Below, one piece after another: positions 47,927 to 57,680 of a DNA stretch of 64,000 bases. The first letter of the stretch is position 1. Every line of letters begins with the position of its first letter. The notes beneath the pieces are model-generated. The model saw nothing but the letters and a program-made list of their open reading frames with translations. It was not told where the DNA came from and made no database searches. This DNA is from Pseudomonadota bacterium. GTDB lineage: Bacteria > Pseudomonadota > Gammaproteobacteria > Steroidobacterales > Steroidobacteraceae. The position numbers were made by a program, and so were the translations under genes. Location: assembly GCA_021815925.1 (NCBI GenBank), contig JAKAZL010000003.1, positions 1 to 64,000 of the forward strand. The letters run 5' to 3'.

Positions 47927-48598
47927 TCAGTTGACCCCGGCGGAGCCTAGCGGCAGTGTACCGAGGAGTTCTGCCGCGCCGTTCCAGAGCACTTGGATCC
48001 CAATGCAGAAAAGCAGGAACGCTGACAGCCGCACGATGATCGTCGTGCCGGTGGAACCAATCGCCTCCGCGACGCGCGACGAATATCGATACGCCACGTA
48101 GATCAACAGCGTTAGGAGTATAACGGCAACCAGTGTTTCGATGAAGAACTCCAGAAGCGGACCGTTCAGTCCGCTTGGGCGACTCGCGCCCAGCGAAATC
48201 GCGACCGAAATTGTTCCTGGTCCGGTTGTGAGCGGCATCGTGAGTGGGTAGAACGCGAGACGACTGGGCGGGATGTCGATCGAGCGCGGTGATGGTGTCT
48301 CGCTGCGGCGATGCTCAGTCGCGTCCGGCTCGGTGAGCATGCGCCATCCCGACATCGCGATGACGATGCCACCGGCAACGCGCAGCACCGGGATGGAAAT
48401 GCCAAAGAAGCCGAGCACGTACGCGCCGATGTATAGGGATGCGCAGACGATCGCAAACGCGTAGATCGCAACCCAGCGGGACACCGCAGCGCGCTCGCGC
48501 TGGGCGAGTCCGCTGGTGGCGCCGTAGAAAATGAATGCGCCGGACAGCGGGTTCACGATCGAGAACAAAGCGCTGAACGCAAGCAGAAAAGTCTTCAT
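47927..48598 (-). CDS. MarC/NAAT-family integral membrane protein
   Basis: 223 residues with six hydrophobic segments: MKTFLLAFSALFSIVNPLSG, AIYAFAIVCASLYIGAYVLG, LRVAGGIVIAMSGWRML, then FYPLTMPLTTGPGTISVAIS, the MarC signature. E. coli MarC was once linked to antibiotic resistance but its role is unresolved. The start at 48598 begins the first membrane segment; the frame open to 48763 has no homology. Confidence 0.9.
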   Translation of the reverse strand: MKTFLLAFSALFSIVNPLSGAFIFYGATSGLAQRERAAVSRWVAIYAFAIVCASLYIGAYVLGFFGISIPVLRVAGGIVIAMSGWRMLTEPDATEHRRSETPSPRSIDIPPSRLAFYPLTMPLTTGPGTISVAISLGASRPSGLNGPLLEFFIETLVAVILLTLLIYVAYRYSSRVAEAIGSTGTTIIVRLSAFLLFCIGIQVLWNGAAELLGTLPLGSAGVN

Positions 48599-48720
48599 TG
48601 CACTGCCGTCATTCGGAATTGCATGCGCGCATGCTGACACAGGTGTGCTGTGGGTCTCAACCAGTGCCGGTTGGCTCAACGTGCTGCGACGACCGCGCGC
48701 GGCGTGACGTACTGTGGTAG

Positions 48721-49326
48721 GTGGGCACCGTTGACCGCCAGCTGTCGGCGGCTCTGGCGGCAATCGTACCGGAGCATCGGCGGGCGCGGCAGGCGGCGGT
48801 GGAAGCGGTGTGGGACTGGGGGCGATTGCGGAGCGCCGTGGGGGCGCTGAGCGTCCGACCGACGTTACTTCTTGCTGCCGCGGCCGTGGTCCTGGCGAGT
48901 CTCTCCGGGGTGGTATCGGACGATGAGTTCGTCGTTTCCCTCATCACCAAGAGACGGGATGCGCGGATGCTTGCGCCGTTGAGCATTGCCGACGACCTGA
49001 TTGGCATTGCCCGTCCGCTGATTGCCGCAGGGCTCGCACGGTCCTTGGGTGCGACACGACTGCTCTCGGTGTTCGTGGCGCTCGAGGCCCTTGCGGTCAC
49101 GATCCGGTTCGCCAATCACAGCGTGGAGATCGTTCTTGCACTGTAGGTCGTGCTCGCCTTCCTCGACGACATTCTGGGGCTGATTGCACCGATCCGCTTG
49201 CAGGTGCTCATGCCCTCAATCCACCGGACGACGATCAACGCGGCCGTTCACGAGTTCAGCACACTGGCACAGTTGCTGGCCCTGGGTGAGATCGTACTGA
49301 TTCTTGCGTCAACGGGTGACGCTTGA
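48721..49326 (+). pseudogene. Probable remnant of a membrane transporter (MFS-like)
   Basis: The frame from 48721 to a TAG at 49144-49146 encodes hydrophobic segments (LLLAAAAVVLASLSGVVS; LSVFVALEALAVTIRFANHS). Without changing frame it goes on to 49326 with VVLAFLDDILGLIAPIRLQV and EFSTLAQLLALGEIVLILAS, again transporter-like. That suggests one gene split by a stop and truncated at both ends. The MFS assignment is an impression from helix patterns. Confidence 0.3.
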
Positions 49327-50006
49327 GACGGCCACACCCGTGTCGTTGAAGTCGTTTCAGGTCGGGCGCACCGCCTCCGCATTGTCCGGCAGTATGTCGC
49401 GGGCTTCCCGTGCCCGACCTGGCAATCGTGTCAGGCATCTTGTTCGGGCTTCGGGCGCCGCCGGGCGAGTGGGGTGCAAGTTCGTTACTACGGTGACATT
49501 TTGACTGCGGCGGGACGGCTTTGGGCTGAGACGGGACAGCCGTTCTCCTCGCCGATCACTGAGTCTGGGCTCTCGGGGTAACTGACAGTCCGGCCATTTC
49601 TTACGCTCGCTGCGAGCCTGCGGTCGATGAGATTCGTCTGTACTCAATCGGATCGGGCGCAAGTGAGAATGCGCGCGCGCATCATGACGCTTTCGCGGAG
49701 CAATCCACCACGAGATCCCCTTGTCTCAGGGGTGAAAAGCTCAGGGCGGTAAATGGAATGTCTCTAACAGGCAACGGCGCGACCGTCTCCGTATGAGAGC
49801 AGCAGGGCTTGTTCGTTGGCGTCGCCGCAGTGCCTGAGCGCTCGGGACAACGGCCTGTCGTCATGAGTTCGCGCGCAAGCCGCCGCCGTCGGCAGCGGGT
49901 GTTCACGGGACATCCTGTGCATGACCCTTCACCGCGTCGGGGGGATATCGTACGGTGGTCTCCCCAACACGGCGCCGGATGCCGCCAAACGCCTCGAGTG
50001 TGATGG
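49327..50006. other. Intergenic, no gene recognised
   Basis: 680 bases with only short frames lacking ribosome-binding sites or recognisable families. Confidence 0.35.
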
Positions 50007-51662
50007 TCAGCGGCCGGAGCAGTAACGATTGAGAACATTCCGCGTGACCCGATCGACCATGGGATCCTCGCGCAGTAATGCTGCGACCCATTCGCAACTC
50101 CCGGCGTGAAACACCTCGCCGGCACCACGGGAGAAATGCACGATCATTCCGGCGCCGCGCTTGATGCGATCGATCGAGGCCTCGCTCGAATCGCCGAAGC
50201 GAAGCTCCGCGACGTAGGCAGCCTCGTCATTGCCGATAAACCGATCGTCGAGGCTGCCTGGCCGCGGGGGCTCCTCGCGGAGCGTCGCCATTCCGAGTGC
50301 CAAGATCGTGATCCCGGCCGGCGCACCGCCGCTCGGCAGAGCTTCCGGCATGCAGTCCCGAATGACATACGGCAGGCCGTCTACTTCATAGCCGAAGGCA
50401 TGGCCCTCGTGTCCCAGGAGGTCCCCGTAGCCGAGACCGGTTCCGGTGAATGCCCAGTGCTCGGGCCGGTAGACCGGAAAGCCGCGCACCCCTCGGGCAC
50501 CGCAACCGCCCCAGCCCGCATAGAGTCCGTCGATGGCGTTGAGGCCGAAGGTTGCGGCGCCCGGACGGGTCGTCTCGGGTGCCTCCCAGCAGCCGGTGGT
50601 GCGCGTCGGGTCGCTGCTGCGGTAGACCGGATCCTCCGCGCGTGCGCGGTACTTGTAGCAGACCTGTCGGCGGCCGCCGGCTTCGAGCCGGGTCTGCCAC
50701 ATGAAGTTGCCAGCAAAGCGTGCAACCCGGCCGCCGTGCTCCACGTAGTCGTCGACGGCATCGCGCATTTCCCACGACCAGTACTCATCGTGTCCGACCA
50801 TGACGATGCAGTCATAGTCGTGCAGCAGCTCGGGCTCGAACTGCAGCTCGTGCTGGCTCACGAGGTCGACGGCGTATCCGGCACGCTCGGCCCAGCGCGT
50901 GAAATGCGAGTCGTAGCTCGCCCAGCCGGCCGAGGCGTACTTGTTCGAGTGTCCGGTCGCATATGCCCATTCGAGGTGCGGGTAACGCAGCGGCGCGCCA
51001 GGTGGCGGTGAAAACTCGAGTGGCACGCGCGGCGCATCGTTGGGCAGAACGATGAAACCGCGCGCCCACGGGCGCTCGAGGCTGACGGTCGGGGAGTATT
51101 GATCGCGGTTCGGTCCCGTGAGTCCCCGGTAGTGGCTCGAGCCGCCCCAGGTGTTGTACGCGGTCCAGGTCCCGGTGGCGGCCACCTGCAGGATCCGGCC
51201 GGGCTTGGCTCCAGGCCTCGGCTTGACCACGAACAGATGATGCGCCCGGATCGGCGTTCCGTCGATTCCCTCTGCCGTCAGCGTGACGCGGTATGCACCC
51301 GACGGCCAGTCTTCGCCCACCTCGAATTCGAACGACGTCGGCCATCCGCAGCCCTCGATCGAGCAATTCTCGGGAGTCGACTGCCAACGCAGGCCTGACA
51401 ACGAGTGCTTCAAGACCACGCGCAAGTCCGCGCCGTCACGCGCAATTTCCATCTCGGCGCGGGCGACGCTCGAGTTGATCTGCAACCGCACGGACGAACC
51501 CGGTGCATAGGCGAGCGCATCGCTGTAGCACCAGATCTCCCCGCGTCTGCCATCCATGCCGGGTCGCTCATAACGATGGGCGAGAACCGCGTCGCGACGC
51601 TGCGTCGCGCTCAGACCGAAATCCGGATAATCGGCGTGCATCGCTCGTGGTGCCGCGCTCAT
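50007..51662 (-). CDS. N,N-dimethylformamidase large-subunit-like protein
   Basis: 551 residues. Resembles the C-terminal part of the DMFase beta/large subunit: a beta-sandwich (about 40-150, SGAYRVTLTAEGIDGTPI), ATGTWTAYNTWGGSSHYRGL, then a glutamine-amidotransferase-like fold with HDYDCIVMVGHDEYWSWEMR and GGRVARFAGNFMWQTR. In characterised DMFase this subunit holds the Fe site with Tyr and Glu ligands; here the DEYWS stretch is the likely counterpart. The small subunit and the LamG-like N-terminal region are missing. Divergent from an NCS1 permease, so uptake and hydrolysis of an amide are plausible. Alternative start at Met8 (51641). Confidence 0.8.
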   Translation of the reverse strand: MSAAPRAMHADYPDFGLSATQRRDAVLAHRYERPGMDGRRGEIWCYSDALAYAPGSSVRLQINSSVARAEMEIARDGADLRVVLKHSLSGLRWQSTPENCSIEGCGWPTSFEFEVGEDWPSGAYRVTLTAEGIDGTPIRAHHLFVVKPRPGAKPGRILQVAATGTWTAYNTWGGSSHYRGLTGPNRDQYSPTVSLERPWARGFIVLPNDAPRVPLEFSPPPGAPLRYPHLEWAYATGHSNKYASAGWASYDSHFTRWAERAGYAVDLVSQHELQFEPELLHDYDCIVMVGHDEYWSWEMRDAVDDYVEHGGRVARFAGNFMWQTRLEAGGRRQVCYKYRARAEDPVYRSSDPTRTTGCWEAPETTRPGAATFGLNAIDGLYAGWGGCGARGVRGFPVYRPEHWAFTGTGLGYGDLLGHEGHAFGYEVDGLPYVIRDCMPEALPSGGAPAGITILALGMATLREEPPRPGSLDDRFIGNDEAAYVAELRFGDSSEASIDRIKRGAGMIVHFSRGAGEVFHAGSCEWVAALLREDPMVDRVTRNVLNRYCSGR

Positions 51663-51750
51663 TCGAGGCGACCATCGTGACGCCGGTTGCTAATGGAAGG
51701 CATTTGTGCTCTCTTAGCGCGACTGCGCGAGTTGGAAATATCGCACGACC

Positions 51751-53151
51751 ATGCAAAGCCCCGCAAGCTCACACCGCTCCCGGATCGAACAACATACGAT
51801 CTTCCCGATTCCGCTCGATCAGCGGCACGGCAAGGCGCGACAGCTGTTCTCATTATGGTTCGGCGCGAATCTGAATGTGCTGACGGTTGTCACCGGCGCA
51901 CTTGCGACGACCGTCTTCGGGCAATCATTTCTGTCTGGAACGGTGGCGATCCTGCTCGGCAACCTGATTGGCACGGTGTTCATGGCGCTGCATGCGGCCC
52001 AAGGACCGCGACTCGGTGTGCCGCAAATGGTGCAGAGCCGCGGACAATTCGGTTCACGCGGGGCGGCCTTCGTGGTCACGCTGGTCATCCTGATGTATCT
52101 CGGTTACGCGGCGACCGCTCTCGTGACGGGCGGACAGTCGTTACATGCCATCGTTCCGGCGATCAGTGTGCACGGCGGCATCATCGTGATCGGTGCACTT
52201 AGCCTCGCGGCGGCGGTCTACGGTCATGACCTGATTCATGCGGGTACGCGGGCGATTGCGTACATTTCCGGTGCGGCAGTGCTCCTGTGCTACGTCGCGC
52301 TGGTGATCGTGGGGCGGATGCCCCTCGATTACCTCACCCGCGGCGGATTTTCCGTCGCCGGCTTCCTCGGCATGCTGTCGATCGGGGTGTTCTGGCAGCT
52401 GGCGTACGCGCCGTACGTGTCGGATTACTCCCGCTACCTGCCGCCCGACACCGGCCCGCGGCAGGCCTTTTGGGCCTGCTACTGGGGCACGACCCTCGGC
52501 GCGGTGTTGCCGATGATCTTCGGCGCGCTGATCGGACCTGCGGTTGCCGACGGGGACGTACTCAAGGCGATAGCGGCGCTGACCGGAGCCGCCAGCACGC
52601 CCATCGCGCTGCTGTTCGCGCCCGGTGTGGCGGTCGCGGGGGCGATCTGCATCTACGGTGGAACCCTTGCGGTGATCACCCTGGTGCAGACCTTCTTTTC
52701 CGGATGGCAGGCGGACTGGCGTACGCGTGCCCCGATCGCCACCGTAATTTTCCTCGCTGCGGCAGCTCTGGGGACCGTCGGTGCAGCGCACTTCCTGCCG
52801 CTCTACAGCCGCTTCAACGAGGCACTGCTGTACCTGATGGTGCCGTGGACGGCGGTTAACTTGGTGGATTATTACTGGGTGAGATTCGGCGATTACCACG
52901 TGCCTTCGTTCTTCGCGGCCGACGGTGGCGTATACGGCCGATACAACGTAGCGGCGCTCAGCTGCTACGCGCTCGGTATCGTGGTGCAGATCCCGTTCAT
53001 GGCAACCGATTTCTACGTCGGCCCGGCAGCGCGTGCGCTCGGGGGAGTGGATCTGTCGTGGCTCGTGGGCCTGGTAGTGGTCGCGGGCGTGTATTACTTC
53101 AGCGCGCCCCGGCATGCCGCCCACGCTGCCGACGTGCGTGAGACGGGATGA
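51751..53151 (+). CDS. NCS1-family nucleobase/hydantoin-type permease
   Basis: 466 residues and 12 membrane segments. FPIPLDQRHGKARQLFSLWF, GANLNVLTVVTGALATTVFG (TM1, substrate site), GPRLGVPQMVQSRGQFGSRG and SDYSRYLPPD are NCS1 signatures (cytosine, purine, allantoin, hydantoin carriers). Na+- or H+-coupled uptake. The 88-bp gap to the divergent DMFase-like gene suggests shared control. Confidence 0.9.
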   Translation: MQSPASSHRSRIEQHTIFPIPLDQRHGKARQLFSLWFGANLNVLTVVTGALATTVFGQSFLSGTVAILLGNLIGTVFMALHAAQGPRLGVPQMVQSRGQFGSRGAAFVVTLVILMYLGYAATALVTGGQSLHAIVPAISVHGGIIVIGALSLAAAVYGHDLIHAGTRAIAYISGAAVLLCYVALVIVGRMPLDYLTRGGFSVAGFLGMLSIGVFWQLAYAPYVSDYSRYLPPDTGPRQAFWACYWGTTLGAVLPMIFGALIGPAVADGDVLKAIAALTGAASTPIALLFAPGVAVAGAICIYGGTLAVITLVQTFFSGWQADWRTRAPIATVIFLAAAALGTVGAAHFLPLYSRFNEALLYLMVPWTAVNLVDYYWVRFGDYHVPSFFAADGGVYGRYNVAALSCYALGIVVQIPFMATDFYVGPAARALGGVDLSWLVGLVVVAGVYYFSAPRHAAHAADVRETG

Positions 53152-53169
53152 CGGATTCGCGGAATTGCT

Positions 53170-53208
53170 CGATGAATCAACGGCATGAGCAATGTCATTG
53201 ATTCATCG
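53170..53208. terminator. Inverted repeat between convergent genes
   Basis: CGATGAATCAA (53170-53180) and TTGATTCATCG (53198-53208), perfect 11-bp arms around a 17-base loop, in the gap between the convergent permease and IclR genes. Without T-runs it is a tentative bidirectional terminator. Confidence 0.45.
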
Positions 53209-53245
53209 GGTTCGGGTGGCTGCAGAATCCCTTGCGATGCATCGA

Positions 53246-54076
53246 TTACGGCGATCGGACGGCGCGTGTGTGTGTCGGCCGAGCCGGCAACTGTTGCTCG
53301 ATGCGTTGCGCGGCAGTGCGCAGTGCGGGAAGCACCACCTTCAGCGCCCGATTCCGCGCGCCCACCGTGAACGGCATGCCGACGTTCAGGGCGGCGATGG
53401 TCTCTCCGTTTCGGTTGTGGACCGGGACGGCCACTGAGCAGAGCCCTTCCTCCAGCTCCTGTTCCACGTATGCATACCCCTGCGTGCGCACCCGGTCGAG
53501 TTCCTTCTGCAGGCTGTTGCGATCAGTCAGTGTGAACCGTGTGCGCTCCTGGGGTCTCAGGGCGCGCACCCAGCGATCGCGTGTCTCGTCCGCGAGGTTC
53601 GCTACCATTGCCCGCCCCATCGACGTGCAATAGGCCGGCAGGCGCGCCCCGACGCCGATGGTGATCGTCATCACCTTGCGTACCGACACGCGCTGGACGT
53701 AAACGATGTCGAAGTCCTCGAGCACCGCGAGCGAGCAGGATTCGTCAATCTGGTGCGACAGCTCCTCCATGAACGGCAGGGCGAGCTGGGCGACGGTGAG
53801 CGAGGAGAGATAGCTGAAGCCGAGATCGAGCACGCGCGGCGTCAGAGAGAACCAGCGTCCGTCCCGGCTGACGTAGCCGAGATGCTCGAGCGTCATGAGC
53901 AGGCGGCGCACGACGGGCCGAGACAGGCCGACCCGCTCGGCGACCTCAGCCAGCGTCATGGCTGAGTGATCGGCATCGAACGTCCGGATGACATCGAGGC
54001 CGCGATGCAGCGACTGGATGTAGTCGGGACTGTCTTCAAATCGGCTGGAAATTGCGTGCGGTTGGTGTGTGTCCAT
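53246..54076 (-). CDS. IclR-family regulator, PcaR/PcaU type
   Basis: 276 residues. Winged HTH (SLHRGLDVIRTFDADHSAMT, LAEVAERVGLSRPVVRRLLM, TLEHLGYVSRDGRWFSLTPR) and an IclR effector domain (SCSLAVLEDFDIVYVQRVSV, LPAYCTSMGRAMVANL, QGYAYVEQELEEGLCSVAVP). This subgroup controls aromatic/3-oxoadipate catabolism. It diverges from the aminotransferase-ALDH-CoA-transferase operon, whose upstream region has palindromic sites. Confidence 0.9.
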   Translation of the reverse strand: MDTHQPHAISSRFEDSPDYIQSLHRGLDVIRTFDADHSAMTLAEVAERVGLSRPVVRRLLMTLEHLGYVSRDGRWFSLTPRVLDLGFSYLSSLTVAQLALPFMEELSHQIDESCSLAVLEDFDIVYVQRVSVRKVMTITIGVGARLPAYCTSMGRAMVANLADETRDRWVRALRPQERTRFTLTDRNSLQKELDRVRTQGYAYVEQELEEGLCSVAVPVHNRNGETIAALNVGMPFTVGARNRALKVVLPALRTAAQRIEQQLPARPTHTRAVRSP

Positions 54077-54743
54077 GGATTGGTTCAGCAGCGACAGCTT
54101 GCAGTAACTCCGATCGCCCGCGGCCGCCGAGTATGCCCGAACTCGAGGGGGGCGTCGACGGATCGGCGACGCATGCGTAAGTCAGCACTGCGGTCGGTAG
54201 AGCGGCGCGCAAGGGGATCTCGGCAGTAAGATTCACGGCAGGTCCGGACATGGGACTGAGGCGCCGGGTTTCCGGCGGCGAGCCCGGGTGGCGGTGGATC
54301 GGAACATGCTGACGGGTCGGGTGCATGCATGGCGGGCTCGCTGGATTGGGTGGCACCGTCGTCTGCATCTGTGCGGGAGTGATGTTGACTGGGTGCGGCG
54401 GAGCGGGTTGAAAATTGGGCTGCCCGGTATGACCGAGCGAGGGCTGCGTACCGTGTCCAGGTGAGTCAATCTGCGTGCCGCGGAGGCCACGATCGCGTCA
54501 CCTTGACGCGCTAACCGCTGGCGTCTACAGTAGTCCTCAATGCGTACAGAGTGTACGCTATGCGTACGCGTTGCGGGGGTATATGGCGAGACGACCAGCG
54601 ATGCGCTGTTGCGGCTCGTTCTGCCGGTGTCGACTGTCCGCTGCGATGGCTGCGGGGATCCCGTGCCAGGCATCACGCGCGAGTTATGACTTGACGGCGC
54701 GGGGCGTTCCCCACGCGCGCTGCCTCTCACTCGACAGGGTCGT
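54077..54743. other. Divergent control region of the catabolic operon, no gene recognised
   Basis: 667 bases between the IclR regulator and the aminotransferase operon. No convincing gene on either strand. The notable structure is the GCGTAC palindrome cluster at 54542-54569. Confidence 0.4.
54542..54569. promoter_or_regulatory. Palindromic operator cluster upstream of the catabolic operon
   Basis: GCGTACA GAG TGTACGC (54542-54558) is a perfect 7+7 palindrome. GCGTACGC (54562-54569) is a second, self-complementary site. The left half-sites start exactly 20 bases apart, about two helical turns. Likely IclR-type binding sites or a promoter-proximal operator; the regulator is inferred from position. 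Confidence 0.55.
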
Positions 54744-56111
54744 ATGAATCCATCTGCTGAAGACTCCCACATGTCGAACGAGCGGGACACGGTCCTGCAC
54801 ACCTGGTGTGTCCAGTTGGACTGGAATGCTCCAACGATCATCGGCGGAGCCGGCGCGCGTCTGTTCACGGCCGACGGACGGAGCATTCTCGACATGAGCA
54901 GCTTGGCCGAGTGCAGCAATCTCGGTCATCAGCATCCGGCCGTGGTCCGGGCAATTCGGGCGCAGGCGGAGAAGCTGTGCTTCGTGACCAGCGCGTGGGG
55001 CGCCGAACCGCGCGCACGTCTGGCGGAAAAGCTGCTGGAGAAGTCTGGATTTGACGGCGGTCGGGTGTTTTTCACCCTCGGCGGAGCCGACGCCAATGAG
55101 CACGCGGTCAAGTTCGCACGTCAGGCGAGCAAAAAGGGAATCGGTCGGATCATCTCGCGGGATCGTTCGTATCACGGCGCGAGCTACGCAGCCATGGCGC
55201 TGTCCGGGGATGCCCGTACCGCATCGCAGGCGTCCCCGGCGATGTTCGGCGTCGTGCACGTTCCGCCGCCGTATGCGTATCGCTGTCCCTTCGGGACGAC
55301 GACCGATGACGAGTGCGGTCGCGCCGCGGCGAGACTCGTGGGTCGGGTCATCGACACGCACGGTGCGGAAACGGTCGCAGCAGTGCTCATGGAGCCCAAT
55401 GCGGGAACCAATGGCATCGTTGCGCCAGACACATTCTGGCCGCAATTGCGCCGGGAGACGAGCGAGCGCGGCGTGTTTCTGATCGCCGATGAGGTGATGA
55501 GCGGGTTCGGTCGGTGCGGGGAATGGTTCGCCTGGCAGCGCCATGGCCTGGAGGCCCGCCCGGACCTGATGACCTTGGCGAAGGGCCTCACGGGGGCGCA
55601 CGTGCCGCTCGGGGCCGTGGTCCTTTCCGCGGAAGTGTCGCGCGCACTCGAGCCACAGATGCTGATGACCGGCCTGACGTATTCCGGCCATCCGCTCGCC
55701 TGTGCGGCGGGGCTCGCGGCGCTGGAGAGCTACGAGAATGAAGCGCTGATCGCACGCTCGCGTAGTCTCGGCGGGGAGATGTTTGCGCGACTCAAGGCCA
55801 TGCAGGCTAAGCACGCTGCGATCGGCGATGTGCGCGGTGGTCACGGCCTGTTTGCCGTCGTGGAACTCGTTCGCGACCGTGCGTCACGGACCCCGCTCGC
55901 GCCCTGGGACTGGATGCACTCGCTCTTGCGCGAGCTGCTGGGTGAGGCGATGGAGGCGGGCGTCTCGTTCGGGGCACGCGGCAACCTGCTGCTGCTTGCG
56001 CCGCCGCTGGTGATCGATGAGGGAGAACTGGCCGACGCACTCGATCTGCTCGATCGTCTGCTTGGTCAGCTCACCGCGAAACTTGCTGCCACAGGAAGTC
56101 CCCTGCGATGA
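54744..56111 (+). CDS. Class III (omega) aminotransferase
   Basis: 455 residues, PLP fold I. TLGGADANEHAVKFARQAS, the aromatic SRDRSYHGASYAAMAL, LMEPNAGTNGIVAP, Asp in FLIADEVMSGFGRCGEWF and the Schiff-base Lys in MTLAKGLTGAHVPLGAV are intact. Converts a terminal amine to an aldehyde, usually with pyruvate or 2-oxoglutarate. It resembles taurine-pyruvate and beta-alanine-pyruvate enzymes; the substrate is open. A second start at 54771 is possible. First gene of the operon; its TGA overlaps the ALDH ATG (ATGA). Confidence 0.9.
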   Translation: MNPSAEDSHMSNERDTVLHTWCVQLDWNAPTIIGGAGARLFTADGRSILDMSSLAECSNLGHQHPAVVRAIRAQAEKLCFVTSAWGAEPRARLAEKLLEKSGFDGGRVFFTLGGADANEHAVKFARQASKKGIGRIISRDRSYHGASYAAMALSGDARTASQASPAMFGVVHVPPPYAYRCPFGTTTDDECGRAAARLVGRVIDTHGAETVAAVLMEPNAGTNGIVAPDTFWPQLRRETSERGVFLIADEVMSGFGRCGEWFAWQRHGLEARPDLMTLAKGLTGAHVPLGAVVLSAEVSRALEPQMLMTGLTYSGHPLACAAGLAALESYENEALIARSRSLGGEMFARLKAMQAKHAAIGDVRGGHGLFAVVELVRDRASRTPLAPWDWMHSLLRELLGEAMEAGVSFGARGNLLLLAPPLVIDEGELADALDLLDRLLGQLTAKLAATGSPLR

Positions 56112-57676
56112 GCTTCAAACTTACCTATTCGACGATGTTCAATCCCCCGGAGGACCTGCACCTGCGCTTCGAGGCGGCGGTTGCCCGGGTCAGTGCCAAG
56201 CTCGGCGCTGCGCACCCGCTGCATATCGCAGGGGAGGATCGTCAATCCCCGCATAGGGCCGTCAAGCACAATCCGGCGAACCGAAATCAAGTTCTCGGGG
56301 AATTCGCAACCGCGACGCCAGCGGATGCGGACGCTGCGGTGCGTGCGGCGCACGAGGCGTTCACGGATTGGAGCAAGAGGCCCGCTACCCAGCGCCTGGA
56401 GGTGCTGCGCCGGGTCGGCAAGCTCATTGAAGAGCGTGTCTTCGACATAGCCGCAGCGTTGACGCTGGAAGTCGGCAAGAACCGCATGGAGGCGCTCGCC
56501 GAGGCGCAAGAGACGGCGGTGTTCTTCTACCACTATTGCGACGACTTCGAGCGCAACCACGGCTTTGACCAATCCTTGCCGAACGATCCCATCGCCGGGT
56601 GTGTCTCACGCAATCGCAGTGTCATGAAACCCTACGGCGTGTGGGCGGTTATTACCCCGTTCAATTTCCCGTTGGCCTTGGCCGGCGGTCCGGTCGCGGC
56701 GGCGCTGGTGACGGGCAATACGGTTGTCCTGAAGGGTGCGGCTGCGACGCCCTGGGCGGGACGGCTGCTCGCCGATTGCATGCGGGACGCGGGCGTTCCC
56801 GCCGGCGTGTTCAACTACCTGGGGGGCAGCAGCGACGAGGTCGGTGGGGCCCTCGTTGAGCATCCGCTCACGGCCGGGGTCACCTTCACCGGGTCGCACG
56901 AGGTAGGGATGCACATCGCGCGGCGCATGGCGGCCGGGGGGTATCCGCGTCCCTGCATCACGGAGATGGGCGGTAAGAATCCTTGCATTGTCACGGCGGA
57001 AGCGGATCTCGATTGCGCGGCGGCTGGTATCGTGCGGTCGGCGTTCGGTATGTGCGGCCAGAAGTGCTCCGCGCTCTCCCGCCTGTACGTGCACGATGCG
57101 GTGGCCGAGGAGTTGCTCGGCAAGCTGGTCGAGCGCACCGAGTCGCTGAGTATCGGTAATCCGCTCGAGCGACAGAACTGGCTGGGTCCCGTTGCGACGG
57201 AGTCGGGCTACGAGGCGTACGCACGCTACGTAAGCCAGCTGCGCGGCCATGGCTCGCGAGTTCTGGTTGGCGGCGACGTACTGCGCTCGGAGGAGTGTGC
57301 GCACGGCCTGTTCGTGCAGCCGACCATTGCCGAGGCCGCGACGGGGCACCCGCTGTGGCAGGAGGAGCTGTTCCTGCCCATTCTGATGGTCCATCGCGTC
57401 TCCTCGAATGATCAGGCCATGCATCTGGCCAACCATTCGGCACTCGGTTTGACCGCGGGCTTCTACGGCTCGCGCGAGCAAGTGGCTTGGTTCCACGAGC
57501 ACATCCAGGCGGGAACCACGTACGCCAACCGTCCGCAGGGCGCGACGACCGGTGCCTGGCCCGGCTACCAACCGTTCGTCGGCTGGAAGGGTTCGGGAAA
57601 TACCGGCAAGGCCATTGCCTCGGAGCACTACCTGCCACTGTATCTGCGCGAACAATCACAGACCGTCGTTGAGTGA
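56108..57676 (+). CDS. Aldehyde dehydrogenase (P5CDH-like)
   Basis: 522 residues. NAD(P)-binding VMKPYGVWAVITPFNFPLAL, TGNTVVLKGAAATPW, the general base Glu in CITEMGGKNPCIV and the catalytic Cys in FGMCGQKCSALSRLYV are present. The overall pattern resembles 1-pyrroline-5-carboxylate (glutamate semialdehyde) dehydrogenases. It most likely oxidises the semialdehyde made by the flanking aminotransferases. Overlaps the upstream gene by 4 bases. Confidence 0.92.
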   Translation: MSFKLTYSTMFNPPEDLHLRFEAAVARVSAKLGAAHPLHIAGEDRQSPHRAVKHNPANRNQVLGEFATATPADADAAVRAAHEAFTDWSKRPATQRLEVLRRVGKLIEERVFDIAAALTLEVGKNRMEALAEAQETAVFFYHYCDDFERNHGFDQSLPNDPIAGCVSRNRSVMKPYGVWAVITPFNFPLALAGGPVAAALVTGNTVVLKGAAATPWAGRLLADCMRDAGVPAGVFNYLGGSSDEVGGALVEHPLTAGVTFTGSHEVGMHIARRMAAGGYPRPCITEMGGKNPCIVTAEADLDCAAAGIVRSAFGMCGQKCSALSRLYVHDAVAEELLGKLVERTESLSIGNPLERQNWLGPVATESGYEAYARYVSQLRGHGSRVLVGGDVLRSEECAHGLFVQPTIAEAATGHPLWQEELFLPILMVHRVSSNDQAMHLANHSALGLTAGFYGSREQVAWFHEHIQAGTTYANRPQGATTGAWPGYQPFVGWKGSGNTGKAIASEHYLPLYLREQSQTVVE

Positions 57677-57680
57677 TCCC

